A stretch of 15,780 bases of DNA from DATDRS01 sp035291605 (GTDB lineage: Bacteria; Chloroflexota; Anaerolineae; Anaerolineales; UBA6663), in contig DATDRS010000080.1 of assembly GCA_035291605.1 (NCBI GenBank), forward strand, positions 1-15,780, in the 5' to 3' direction. This document shows positions 1 to 7,709 of this stretch, one piece after another. Position numbers and translations under genes: made by a program. Positions within the stretch are counted from its first letter, which is position 1; each line of letters starts with the position of its first letter. Below the pieces are notes generated by a model. It was not told where the DNA came from. It worked only from the letters and a program-made list of their open reading frames with translations, and made no database searches.

Positions 1-363
1 ATTGTGCGGATGCTGGGCCACCTTCTCTTTGAACGTCGGCAGGTCGGTGAGCTTGCCCAGCGGCGTGAACATCGAGAGGATCGTGTGCAGCTCGGTCACC
101 TGCGGCACGTGGCTCTGCACGAACATGATCGTCTCCGCCGGTCGGATGCCCGCCGCCAGCCAGTCGAGCGCCATCTCGGCCGTGTTCTGACGCAGGTCTT
201 CGAACTCGTCCAGGGTCGTCAGCGCGTGCAGGTCCACGATGCAGTACACGCACTCGTAATCGTCCTGCAGTGCGACGTAGTTTTTGATCGCGCCCAGGTA
301 ATTGCCCAGGTGCTGCCGCCCGGTGGGCCGGGCGCCCGAAAACACACGACCTTTCTTAGCCAT
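1..363 (-). CDS. trpS: Tryptophanyl-tRNA synthetase, N-terminal part (cut by the window edge)
   Basis: Class I aminoacyl-tRNA synthetase that charges tRNA-Trp in the cytoplasm. The 121 visible codons start at the ATG whose complement is 361-363 and run off the left edge, so the KMSKS loop is outside the window. Near the N-terminus is the class I HIGH-type signature of TrpRS: SGARPTG at residues 9-15, then HLGNYLGA at 18-25. It is followed by a DDYECVYCIVDLHALT block typical of the Rossmann core. The last visible residues (VAQHPHN) also fit TrpRS. An AGGAG lies 12 nt upstream of the ATG (376-380), a rather long spacing. The gene is divergent from the haem/CSLREA gene. The identification is firm; only the missing C-terminal part is unseen. 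Confidence 0.95.
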   Translation of the reverse strand, partial: MAKKGRVFSGARPTGRQHLGNYLGAIKNYVALQDDYECVYCIVDLHALTTLDEFEDLRQNTAEMALDWLAAGIRPAETIMFVQSHVPQVTELHTILSMFTPLGKLTDLPTFKEKVAQHPHN

Positions 364-397
364 AGAAGGGTAATGCTCCTGAAGGGAAGATAGGGGG

Positions 398-403
398 ATT
401 ATA
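398..403 (-). promoter_or_regulatory. Putative -10 box for trpS
   Basis: A perfect TATAAT on the minus strand lies about 35 nt before the trpS start. I see no convincing -35 hexamer at 16-18 nt from it, so this is a candidate only. Confidence 0.4.
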
Positions 404-433
404 GTCGAAATTTTGTGGATGACGACTAATCTT

Positions 434-462
434 TTGCTTGTTCCTCTAATTCAAACTAAAAT
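434..462 (+). promoter_or_regulatory. Putative sigma-70-type promoter for the haem/CSLREA gene
   Basis: TTGCTT (434-439) and TAAAAT (457-462) are separated by exactly 17 nt in a locally AT-rich stretch. The predicted start of transcription would leave a leader of about 40 nt before the ATG at 509. Confidence 0.5.
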
Positions 463-508
463 CAGTACATCACGAAAGTTCAGGTGGCGCATCAAAACAG
501 AGGTGATT

Positions 509-2623
509 ATGAAACTTTTGCTTCGTCGTCTGTCTCTCACGCTCTGGCTGGGCCTGCTCTCGATCCTGGTGGGCGCATCGGCTGCGGCGGCCTTCCCGGA
601 GCCTATCTATCCCTGGCTTTCCCGCCCACAGGGCACGGGCGGCGACACGGAGGCGGCGGAGTATTACACGGCCATCGGCGCTCCCTTGACCTTCTCGGCC
701 TGGAAATCGGCCTACGGCTTTACCGGCGCGAACGACACGCGCGCGTTCTACTACAACGCGGCTGACCTGGGCTTTGGCCGGGACCTGCGCTGCCGGAGGC
801 AGAATAGCGACGTCGCCTGCTACGTGACCAACCACGGCTACGGCCCTGGCGGGCCGCCGGATCAATCGGTGGAGGCCGCGATTGCGGGCCAGAACGCGCT
901 CCCCTTCGTCGCCCTGGTGTACAAGGATGCGCTGAATGGCGGCGTCAACGACGTGCAGTACTTCATCTACGACGTGTCGGGGAACCGCCTGAACAAGGCG
1001 GCGCTGGACACCGACGGCGACAAGTACGCGCCCCATCTCTGCCTGCCGTGCCACGGCGGCTATTACGACTCCGTTTCCAACTCCGTGGCAGACGGGAACT
1101 TCCTCCCCCTGGACCTGCAGTCGTTCAATTACAGCCAGCGGCCCGGTTACACGCTGACCGACCAGCAGGAGGTGTTCCGCCTGCTCAACGCGATGGTGTA
1201 CGACACCGACCCCTACTTACAGATCAAGCAGTTGATTGACGGCTGGTACAGCGGCAATGTGAACCAGGCAGGCGCAACGTTCGACGGCGACTATGTGCCG
1301 CCCCTTTACGCCGGCGACCCCGGCCTATACGCCAATGTGGTCAAGCCCTACTGCCGCATGTGCCATATCGCCCAGGGCGTGACCACCTTGGAGTCTCCGT
1401 CGGATCTGGACTCGGCGCGCCCGGCGGTGTTTTCGGGGTTCTATATGCCGCACGCGGAAATGACCAGCCACAACTTCTGGAACTCCCCGGCCCCGGCTTA
1501 TCTGGCCAGCAACCGGGGCTGGGCGCTGCGCGTCACCCGCAGGGACGACCCTGCGCCGGATGGCTGCCAGCCGGGCGACTGCTCTTTGCGCGAGGCCGTC
1601 ATCGCCGCCAACGCCGGCGGGGAGAAAGCCATCATCACCTTTGACGTAAACGGCACATTCTCACTGACCCTCACCGGCTATGATGACGATGCCTCGGGCG
1701 GCGACCTGGACCTCACCGGCAGCGTCATCATTCTGGGCAACGGCGCGGACAAGACGATCATCAGCAGCAACGGGGCGGATCGGGTATTTCACATTGTGAG
1801 CGGGGCCGAGGCCGTCATTCGGGGCGTGACGATCCAGAACGGCAGCGTGGCCGACCACGGCGGCGGCATCTACAACTTCGGCGGCAGCCTGGTTTTGAAC
1901 GACAGCGTAGTGAAGTCCAACCAGAGCACGCTGACCGATTTCAGCGGATCGGGGATCGCGACGACCTCTGACGGCGTGACCGAGATCAACAACAGCGCCG
2001 TCGGCCCCGGCAACAATTCCACGCCTTCCGGCTGGGGGGGTGGGTTTTTCGTCGGCGGGGCCACCCTCATTCTGAACAACAGCACGGTGAGCGGCAACAG
2101 CGCCGAGGAGGGCGGCGGGCTTTACTTGAGCGGCGGCGCGGTCGTGACGATCACGCACAGCACCATCACGCTCAATCAGGGCGCGTCCACAGGAGGCGGC
2201 CTCTTGAACAGCGGCGCCACGGTCGTCGTCCGGCGGAGCATCGTCGCGGGGAACAGCGGCGGCGGCTCGAAGGATTGCGCGGGTGGCGCGACCTCGCAGG
2301 GCTACAACCTGATCGGGCAGAATGGCAGCGCCAACGGCTGCCCCAAGACCTCCACCGACGTCATCCTCGCCGGGGCGATTGGGACGGCCATCAGCCCGAC
2401 GCTCCAGGCGCAGGGCAGCCCTGTGCCGTCTCACGCACTGGCACGGAATAGCCCGGCGCTGGATGGGATACCGCTGGGGAGCAGCTGCGCGCCGCCTTCT
2501 TACGATCAACGCAACGTGGCCCGGCCGCTGGACGGCGACGGCAACGGTTTACCCGCGTGTGACATCGGGGCCTACGAGGCGGCGGCAGCGCGGCGGCTCT
2601 TCCTGCCGCTGATTCGCCGGTGA
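509..2623 (+). CDS. Exported multidomain protein: two CXXCH haem motifs plus CSLREA beta-helix region
   Basis: A 704-aa protein, probably secreted or cell-surface. The frame is open from 413, but I choose the ATG at 509: an AGAGGTGA ribosome-binding site precedes it, and it begins a clean signal peptide (MKLLLRR, a hydrophobic stretch, then ASAAAA near residue 28). Residues about 45-290 form a domain I cannot name, with two c-type haem-binding motifs, CLPCH (178-182) and CRMCH (282-286). The second half opens with CSLREAV (358-364), the signature of CSLREA-type proteins. Glycine- and asparagine-rich repeats of a right-handed parallel beta-helix follow. It closes with CDIGAYE (684-690), typical of the choice-of-anchor Q domain, and the tail RRLFLPLIRR. 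The haem binding and surface location are inferred from motifs. The substrate is unknown. Confidence 0.8.
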   Translation: MKLLLRRLSLTLWLGLLSILVGASAAAAFPEPIYPWLSRPQGTGGDTEAAEYYTAIGAPLTFSAWKSAYGFTGANDTRAFYYNAADLGFGRDLRCRRQNSDVACYVTNHGYGPGGPPDQSVEAAIAGQNALPFVALVYKDALNGGVNDVQYFIYDVSGNRLNKAALDTDGDKYAPHLCLPCHGGYYDSVSNSVADGNFLPLDLQSFNYSQRPGYTLTDQQEVFRLLNAMVYDTDPYLQIKQLIDGWYSGNVNQAGATFDGDYVPPLYAGDPGLYANVVKPYCRMCHIAQGVTTLESPSDLDSARPAVFSGFYMPHAEMTSHNFWNSPAPAYLASNRGWALRVTRRDDPAPDGCQPGDCSLREAVIAANAGGEKAIITFDVNGTFSLTLTGYDDDASGGDLDLTGSVIILGNGADKTIISSNGADRVFHIVSGAEAVIRGVTIQNGSVADHGGGIYNFGGSLVLNDSVVKSNQSTLTDFSGSGIATTSDGVTEINNSAVGPGNNSTPSGWGGGFFVGGATLILNNSTVSGNSAEEGGGLYLSGGAVVTITHSTITLNQGASTGGGLLNSGATVVVRRSIVAGNSGGGSKDCAGGATSQGYNLIGQNGSANGCPKTSTDVILAGAIGTAISPTLQAQGSPVPSHALARNSPALDGIPLGSSCAPPSYDQRNVARPLDGDGNGLPACDIGAYEAAAARRLFLPLIRR

Positions 2624-2630
2624 GGGACCA

Positions 2631-2663
2631 AGCCCTGCCAGGTTTTCAAAACCTGGCGGGGCT
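2631..2663. terminator. Bidirectional rho-independent terminator
   Basis: A 16-bp hairpin, AGCCCTGCCAGGTTTT pairing with its complement across a 1-nt centre, with one G-T wobble. It lies in the 42-nt gap between two convergent genes. TTTT follows on the plus strand and the stem has A/T runs on both sides, so it could stop transcription from both directions. Confidence 0.75.
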
Positions 2664-2665
2664 TT

Positions 2666-3511
2666 TCACTTTCCTAAAATCGCCTCGGCGACTGCGTTCA
2701 GTTCCTCGTCCGAATAATAGTGGATGATGATCGTCCCGCCGTTGCGCCCGCGCTTGAGGGTGACTTTGGTCCCCAGCGCCTCGCGCAGTTTGGCCGCCAG
2801 CGCGTCGGCCTCGGGGTGGCGGCTCGGTTTGGCGGGGCGCGTGTCTCTTTGGCCGAGGAGCCGCCGCACCATCTCCTCCGTCTGCCGCACGTTCAAGCCT
2901 TTGTTGAGCACGGCGCTGAACGCGGCGCTCTGCGCCTGGGCGTTGGGCAGGGCGAGCAAAGCGCGCGCGTGGCCCTCGGTGATTTGCGCCTCGGTCAAGG
3001 CTTCGAGGATCTTCGGCGGGAGCTTGAGCAGGCGGAGCGTGTTCGTCACCGTCACACGCTTCTTGCCGACTTTGGCCGCGATGGCCTCGTGCGACAGGCC
3101 GAAGTCCTCGGCGAGGTGTCTGTAGGCGAGCGCGGTCTCAAACGGGTCGAGGTCGGCGCGCTGGATGTTCTCGACGAGCGCGAGTTCGAGCAGTTGCTGG
3201 TCGCTGGCCTCACGGACGATGGCCGGGATGGTCGGCAGGCCCGCGAGTTTGGCGGCCTCCAGCCGGCGCTCGCCCGCGATGAGCGTGTAGCGCCCGGGGT
3301 AGGTTGTCTCCGCCAGGATGACGGGCTGGATCACGCCATGCTCGCGGATGGAGTTGGCGAGTTCTTCCAGTTCGGTCGGATCGAGGCGGGTGCGCGGCTG
3401 GCGCGGGTTGCGCCCAATCGCCGACACCGGCGCCTGGATCACGCCCGCGCTGGATTCTGAAACCGGGATGAGGGCGTCGAGGCCGCGCCCGAGGCCGCGC
3501 TTGCTAGGCAT
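2666..3511 (-). CDS. parB: Chromosome-partitioning protein ParB (Spo0J)
   Basis: Centromere-binding CTPase clamp that loads on parS sites and works with ParA in origin segregation. The 281 aa start with the typical basic MPSKRGLGRGLDALIP segment. The N-terminal ParB/sulfiredoxin-like domain has NPRQPR at 35-40, the CTP-binding GERRLEA at 80-86, and ENIQRADLDP at 114-123. A helix-turn-helix follows at about 138-165, then a linker and a short C-terminal dimerisation region. Length is normal for the family. Its ATG lies one base after the parA stop (TAATATG), so the two are translationally coupled. It is the last gene of the minus-strand block and ends at the shared terminator. I found no convincing parS site in the window. 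Confidence 0.96.
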   Translation of the reverse strand: MPSKRGLGRGLDALIPVSESSAGVIQAPVSAIGRNPRQPRTRLDPTELEELANSIREHGVIQPVILAETTYPGRYTLIAGERRLEAAKLAGLPTIPAIVREASDQQLLELALVENIQRADLDPFETALAYRHLAEDFGLSHEAIAAKVGKKRVTVTNTLRLLKLPPKILEALTEAQITEGHARALLALPNAQAQSAAFSAVLNKGLNVRQTEEMVRRLLGQRDTRPAKPSRHPEADALAAKLREALGTKVTLKRGRNGGTIIIHYYSDEELNAVAEAILGK

Positions 3512-3512
3512 A

Positions 3513-4298
3513 TTACTGCTTGCTATCTTCCCTTCTGTCCCCCCTCAGCAACTCCTCCGCCAGCGCCTTGTAGGCCAGCGCGCCCGGCGAGTTCGGCGCA
3601 TAATGCGAAATCGGCACGCCATAGGAGGGCGCTTCGGCCAGCCGGACGCTGCGCGGAATAATAGCCTTAAACACCTTTCCGGGGAAATGCTTCTGGACTT
3701 CCCCGACCACCTGCTGGGCCAGGCTCGCCCGCCCGTCGTACATCGTCATCACCAGGCCGCGGATGACGAGGTTGGGGTTGAGCGCCGCGCGCACGCGCGC
3801 GATCGTATTGGTCAGCTGGCTCAACCCTTCGAGAGCGAGGTATTCGCACTGGACCGGGATGATGACGCCGCTCCTGGCCGCCACCAGGCCGTTGAGCGTC
3901 AGCAGCCCCAGCGAGGGCGGGCAGTCAATGAGGACGTAATCGTAATGGGAGTCGAGCGTCTCCAGCGCCTTCCGCAGCCGGCTCTCCCGCGCCAACAGGT
4001 TGACCAGCTCGACTTCCGCGCCCGCGAGGGCCGGGGCCGAGGGCAGGAGCGCCAGCTTGAGCTGGGGACTATGCAGCACGTTCTCGCCGGGCGGGACTTC
4101 GTTGACGAGCGACTCGTAGATGCCGCCGACGACTCTGGTTTTGTCCACGCCGAGCGACGAGGTCGCGTTCGCCTGTGGGTCGAGGTCCACCAGCAGCGCG
4201 CGCTGGCCCAGCGCCGCGAGGCCGGCGGCGAGGCTGACAGCGGTCGTCGTCTTACCCACCCCGCCCTTTTGATTGGCGAGGGTATAGATGCGCGTCAT
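3513..4298 (-). CDS. parA: Chromosome-partitioning ATPase ParA (Soj)
   Basis: Walker-type ATPase that binds nucleoid DNA and is stimulated by ParB to move origins. The 261 aa have the deviant Walker A motif KGGVGKTT at 11-18 with its signature lysine, the A' motif DLDPQAN at 38-44, and the Walker B-like segment VLIDCPPSLG. Length and start match chromosomal Soj/ParA proteins, which lack the N-terminal DNA-binding domain of plasmid type Ia ParA. The ATG overlaps the stop of the upstream kinase gene by 4 nt (ATGA) and the stop is followed after one base by parB, giving a tightly coupled kinase-parA-parB unit. Confidence 0.96.
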   Translation of the reverse strand: MTRIYTLANQKGGVGKTTTAVSLAAGLAALGQRALLVDLDPQANATSSLGVDKTRVVGGIYESLVNEVPPGENVLHSPQLKLALLPSAPALAGAEVELVNLLARESRLRKALETLDSHYDYVLIDCPPSLGLLTLNGLVAARSGVIIPVQCEYLALEGLSQLTNTIARVRAALNPNLVIRGLVMTMYDGRASLAQQVVGEVQKHFPGKVFKAIIPRSVRLAEAPSYGVPISHYAPNSPGALAYKALAEELLRGDRREDSKQ

Positions 4299-5122
4299 CC
4301 GGCCCTGATCCTACACAGCCCGATTTCTTCCGCCGTCGGCGCGCCGTCGAGGCCGACGCGCGTCACCGACAGCGCGGCGATCTGGTTCGCCAGCCGCGCC
4401 GAGGCCCACGGGTCTCCGGTCTCATAGAAATTGACGAAAAACGCGGCGGCGAAGATGTCGCCCGCGCCAGTGGGGTCCACTTCCGTCCGGGGCGCGATGG
4501 CAAACTGGCGCGCGCCGTGGCCCTGCGCGAACACGGTGCAGCCGGCCCGGCCTCCGGTGACGACGAGCACGCGGGCGGCTTTGGCCCAATGCTCGGCCAT
4601 GGCCCAGTCGCCGCCGAGGTCTTCAATGCTCAACACGGTCGCGTTGACGCGCGGCAAGGTTTCCAACGCCTCCGGCCAGCCGCCCTTGCTCACCCGGCCT
4701 TCCGTGTCCCATTCGCGCAGCCAGCCCTGCGGGGTCAGGCCGACAAAAGCCCCCGTGAATGAGGCGGCGATAGCCGGGTCAAACTCGCGCGCCAGCGGGG
4801 CCAGGTGGATCAGGGGGGCGCGCAGCCAGTTCGCCGGGATGGAAGCGCGGGTCAGAGGCGCGGCGCGCGCGCGGATGAATTGCGTGCGCCCGCCTGGGCC
4901 ATAGATGTTCTCGAAGGTCGTGCTGGTCTGCGAGTCCACGCGGGCGCAGGCCACCCCGGCGAGCGGGCCAAGGTTCAGGTCGTCGCCGTAAGCGGTGACC
5001 AGACCGGGGCGATACCCCATAGCTCGCGCGGTGAGCGCTGCGTAAGCCACCGTGCCTCCGGGGCGATGACCATCCGGCGTCAGGTCCTTGGCGATGTGGC
5101 CGATGGCGAGATAGTCAATCAT
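4295..5122 (-). CDS. PfkB-family carbohydrate kinase
   Basis: A 275-aa sugar or nucleoside kinase of the ribokinase/PfkB fold. The N-terminal strand MIDYLAIGHIAKDL and the PGGTVAYAA segment match the substrate-binding end of the family. The second PfkB signature is DPTGAGD at 216-222, with D222 as the expected catalytic base and the GAG anion hole before it, followed by the usual FAAAFF helix. At 275 aa it is somewhat short compared with ribokinase, and no lid is evident. The substrate cannot be read from the sequence. The ATG at 5120-5122 has no clear ribosome-binding site. It follows jag after a 95-bp repeat-filled gap and overlaps parA by 4 nt, so it appears to be cotranscribed with the segregation genes. 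Confidence 0.88.
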   Translation of the reverse strand: MIDYLAIGHIAKDLTPDGHRPGGTVAYAALTARAMGYRPGLVTAYGDDLNLGPLAGVACARVDSQTSTTFENIYGPGGRTQFIRARAAPLTRASIPANWLRAPLIHLAPLAREFDPAIAASFTGAFVGLTPQGWLREWDTEGRVSKGGWPEALETLPRVNATVLSIEDLGGDWAMAEHWAKAARVLVVTGGRAGCTVFAQGHGARQFAIAPRTEVDPTGAGDIFAAAFFVNFYETGDPWASARLANQIAALSVTRVGLDGAPTAEEIGLCRIRAG

Positions 5123-5134
5123 GCGTAATCAGCC

Positions 5135-5208
5135 GCCAGAAGTCAGCAGCCAGTAGCCAGATATCGGACTACTGATGGCTGACTGCTGATGACTGATCAC
5201 TGGTGACT
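5135..5208. repeat. Inverted array of 7-bp repeats between jag and the kinase gene
   Basis: The left arm (5135-5162) is four heptamers of the form GYCAGNN, for example GCCAGTA. The right arm (5167-5208) is six heptamers of the form GRNNNCT, for example GATGGCT and GATGACT. The arms are partly complementary: AGTCAGC (5141-5147) pairs with GCTGACT (5178-5184) and CAGTAG (5151-5156) with CTACTG (5169-5174). The transcript can therefore fold into an imperfect hairpin between two co-oriented genes. Such heptamers resemble the short tandemly repeated repetitive sequences known from cyanobacteria. Confidence 0.75.
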
Positions 5209-5217
5209 GAATTCTCG

Positions 5218-5718
5218 TCACTTGGGAATAATCGTGACTTTGCGGCGGTCACCCTCGCCCACGCTCTCGGTGCGCACCTGCGGATGATCGCGGAGCTCGA
5301 GATGGATGATGCGTCGCTCGCTGGCGGGCATTGGCTCAAGGGACATGGTGCGCCCGCGCTGGACGACCTGCTCGGCCATGCGCTGGGCCAGGTGGCGGAG
5401 CTGCTCGGCGCGGCGCTCGCGATAGCCTTCCACGTCCACGACGAGGTTGAAGCCCTCGTTCAAGGTCTTGGAGACGATGAGGCGGGTGATGTATTGCAGG
5501 GCAGTGAGCGTCTCACCCTTGCGGCCAATCAGCATGCTCAGGTCGTCGCCGTGCACGTCGAGGACGAGCGGGCGCTCCTGGGTGTCTTCGTCCAGTTCGC
5601 CCCACCGCGCCGTGACCTGCGCGCTGATCTTCATCTTGCTCAAAAGCTCGGCGAGCGTGTGCCGGGCGGTGTGCAGGCGGTGGTCTTCGGCGGGGGCAGG
5701 GGTCGGTTCATCGGCCAT
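5218..5718 (-). CDS. jag: KH/R3H RNA-binding protein Jag (KhpB/SpoIIIJ-associated)
   Basis: A 166-aa single-stranded nucleic-acid-binding protein usually encoded next to yidC. The frame is open further upstream inside yidC. I place the start at the ATG at 5716-5718 because AGGAG lies 8 nt before it and it begins a typical MADEPTPAPAED leader. A KH domain carries the IGRKGETL loop (GRKG at 65-68). The C-terminal R3H domain has R135 and H139 in ERRIIHLEL. The longer N-terminal Jag_N domain of Bacillus-type proteins is absent. The start is 29 nt after the yidC stop, so it belongs to the same transcript. The role in RNA regulation of envelope growth is known for the family, not shown here. Confidence 0.93.
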   Translation of the reverse strand: MADEPTPAPAEDHRLHTARHTLAELLSKMKISAQVTARWGELDEDTQERPLVLDVHGDDLSMLIGRKGETLTALQYITRLIVSKTLNEGFNLVVDVEGYRERRAEQLRHLAQRMAEQVVQRGRTMSLEPMPASERRIIHLELRDHPQVRTESVGEGDRRKVTIIPK

Positions 5719-5747
5719 GGCGAAACTCCTGGTGAGAGCAGAACGCC

Positions 5748-6536
5748 TTATTTCTTCTTCCGGGCTTTGGCCGGCTGCGGTTGGGGCGGGGCGCGTCTGA
5801 AGCTGAAGACGTTCTTCCAATCCACCTTGGCGCCGGGGGTGATGACGTACTGGACGATGCCGATGACGTTGGAGATCACCCAGTAGAGCGACAGGCCGGA
5901 GGGAAATTGCAGCGACATCCAGCCGATCATGAGGGGCATGTAGATGGCCATGGTCTGCGACATTTGCGCCGCCTGCGCGTCGGCGCTGGGCGGGGTCATC
6001 ACTTTGGATTGAATCCACGTGCTGAGCACGACCACCACCGGCAGGACGTAGTAGGGGTCCGGCAGGCCCAGGTTCAGCCAGAGGAAATGGTTCTCCAGCG
6101 GAATCAGGTTCGTGACGTTCGGCAGGAAGGGGTAAAGGTGCTGAGAGAGGCTGAACAGCTGCACCGGCGAAGCCGCCATCGCCAGGGTTATGGCCTGATA
6201 CAAGCCGATGAGGATGGGGAACTGGATGATCATGGGCAGGCAGCCGCCAAAGGGATTGACCCCGGCGTGCTGATACAGTTTCATCTGCTCCTGGCTCAAT
6301 TTCTCTCGATCCTTGGCGTACTTCTCCTGCATTTTCTTCCATTCGTCGCTCTGCTGCAGTTCCGTCATCTTCTTGGAGGACTTCTGCGACTGGGCGTTGA
6401 GCGGGTAGGTCAGCACCCGGACGAGGATCGTGAAGACGGTGATGGACAGGGTGAAATTGTTGAACAGCAGCTGATACAGGAACAGCAGGCTGTTCACCAT
6501 GGGGTCAATGATGAGGATTTTCCAAATGTCAGGCAT
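5748..6536 (-). CDS. yidC: Membrane protein insertase YidC/Oxa1
   Basis: Integral membrane insertase working alone or with SecYEG. The 262 aa have no large periplasmic domain, as in Gram-positive SpoIIIJ and Oxa1. The first membrane segment (about 15-45) carries R40 in LVRVLTYPL, corresponding to the conserved groove arginine. A charged cytoplasmic coiled hairpin follows (QKSSKKMTELQQ and EKYAKDREKLSQ), then VNPFGGCLPMIIQFPILIGLYQ at the start of the next membrane segment and further hydrophobic segments including FPSGLSLYWVISN. The C-terminus is proline- and lysine-rich (ARKKK), as expected for ribosome contact. Unlike typical SpoIIIJ, there is no lipobox. It begins 3 nt after the stop of the PQQ lipoprotein gene. 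Confidence 0.96.
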   Translation of the reverse strand: MPDIWKILIIDPMVNSLLFLYQLLFNNFTLSITVFTILVRVLTYPLNAQSQKSSKKMTELQQSDEWKKMQEKYAKDREKLSQEQMKLYQHAGVNPFGGCLPMIIQFPILIGLYQAITLAMAASPVQLFSLSQHLYPFLPNVTNLIPLENHFLWLNLGLPDPYYVLPVVVVLSTWIQSKVMTPPSADAQAAQMSQTMAIYMPLMIGWMSLQFPSGLSLYWVISNVIGIVQYVITPGAKVDWKNVFSFRRAPPQPQPAKARKKK

Positions 6537-6539
6537 AGG

Positions 6540-7709
6540 TCACTTGCTTGGGGCGAAGGCCCATCGGAGAGCGCCGCCAGCGGTATGATAAGCGGCCAGG
6601 AGGTTGTCGCCCTGGTAAGGCGCTACCAGGACGAGGTCATTGACGACGACGGGCGTGGTGAGCAGTTGGCCTTTCACATCCTGCGCCCAGCGCTGAGCGC
6701 CCGAGGCCGCGTCGAGGGCGAAGAGCCTGCCCTGTTCATCGCCGACATAGAGCGTATCCCCCACAACGGCGGGAGAGGCGCGCAGGCGCCCGCCGGGAGA
6801 CACCGCCCATTTCTGAACGCCCGTCTCGGCCTCCACGGCGAACATCGTCCCTGCCAGGTCGGTCAGGTACACCACGCCGGCCTGCACGACCGGCGTGCTC
6901 CACACCCAGTTGTTGGTCGGCATGGACCAGACTTCCTCGCCTGTCGCCGCGTCGAGTGCATAGAGTTTGCTGCCGAACGTGCCGACGTAGAGCTTGCCAT
7001 CCACGGCCGTAGCCCCGCCCGCCATCGCCGCGCCAAGGCGTTTCTCCCATTTCAAACGGCCGGTCGCGCGGTCCAGCGCGTACACGGAATGGCTGAGCGA
7101 GGTCACGTAGACCGCCTCGCCGTCCACGTGCGGCATAGACCAGATGGCGTTATCGGCCTGGAAGGGCGTTGTCCACAGGGCCGCGCCATCCGCAACCTTA
7201 ACGGCGTGCACCAGGCCATTCGCTAAGCCGAAAAAAGCCACGCCGTCGGTAATGGCGACTCCCCCAATGAGGCGATTGTCGGTGGGGGCAGGGATGCCAA
7301 AAAGTCCGGTCGAGTTCGGGCCGGGGGCCGGCGGGCAATTCTGGCGCTTAGCGCCTTTGTCGTCGAACGCCAGACACCAACGCTCCTGGCCGGTGGTAGG
7401 GTCTAACCCGAAGAGTGCGCCGCTGTGCGAACCCGCCGGCCCTTCCGAACCGAGGACGATGACTTCGGGGGTGACGGCTGGCTCGGCGAAGAGCAGTCCG
7501 ATACTGTTATCGGGTTGGATGGGAAAAGCCCAGGCCTCTTTGCCGTCGGCGAGGTTGATGGCGTGCAGTTGTTGATTGAGCACGACAAACGCCAGCTGGT
7601 CGTTGGCGGCGAGGCCGGGCCAGCCCGAAGCGGTGGGCGCGCCGCAGGCCGTGAGGCCGAGCGCCAGCGCCAGGCCAAGCAGGATCAAAGTCAGGTATTT
7701 GCGAGCCAA
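6540..7709 (-). CDS. PQQ-propeller (BamB-like) lipoprotein
   Basis: A 389-aa lipoprotein predicted to lie outside the membrane. There is no ATG start. The frame opens with TTG at 7724, but a GGAG there sits 9 nt before a second TTG at 7707-7709, which I take as the start; it begins ARKYLTLILL and leads straight into the signal peptide. The lipobox is LTAC, with Cys22 as the lipidated residue. Eight beta-propeller repeats of the PQQ type follow, such as LYALDAATGEEVW and LFALDAASGAQRW, the last being LLAAYHTAGGALRW. BamB is the closest functional analogue by fold, but a BAM role is doubtful in a monoderm. The gene sits between yidD and yidC, an unusual position, and is probably cotranscribed with both. 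The ligand and function are unknown. Confidence 0.85.
   Translation of the reverse strand: MARKYLTLILLGLALALGLTACGAPTASGWPGLAANDQLAFVVLNQQLHAINLADGKEAWAFPIQPDNSIGLLFAEPAVTPEVIVLGSEGPAGSHSGALFGLDPTTGQERWCLAFDDKGAKRQNCPPAPGPNSTGLFGIPAPTDNRLIGGVAITDGVAFFGLANGLVHAVKVADGAALWTTPFQADNAIWSMPHVDGEAVYVTSLSHSVYALDRATGRLKWEKRLGAAMAGGATAVDGKLYVGTFGSKLYALDAATGEEVWSMPTNNWVWSTPVVQAGVVYLTDLAGTMFAVEAETGVQKWAVSPGGRLRASPAVVGDTLYVGDEQGRLFALDAASGAQRWAQDVKGQLLTTPVVVNDLVLVAPYQGDNLLAAYHTAGGALRWAFAPSK

Noticed and set aside
414..422. DnaA-box-like TGTGGATGA, suggesting an origin
   Set aside because: A single site with one mismatch; no cluster, no AT-rich unwinding element and no dnaA in the window.
3318..4427. 369-codon plus-strand open frame across parA and parB
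   Set aside because: Antisense to parA and parB, arginine-rich, no domain; composition artefact.
5135..5208. CRISPR array or tandem operator sites between jag and the kinase gene
   Set aside because: The units are 7 bp with no spacers and vary in sequence; they fit short tandem repeats.
5781..7226. 481-codon open frame on the plus strand opposite yidC and the PQQ gene
   Set aside because: It is antisense to two well-supported genes; long antisense frames are common in high-GC DNA and it has no family features.
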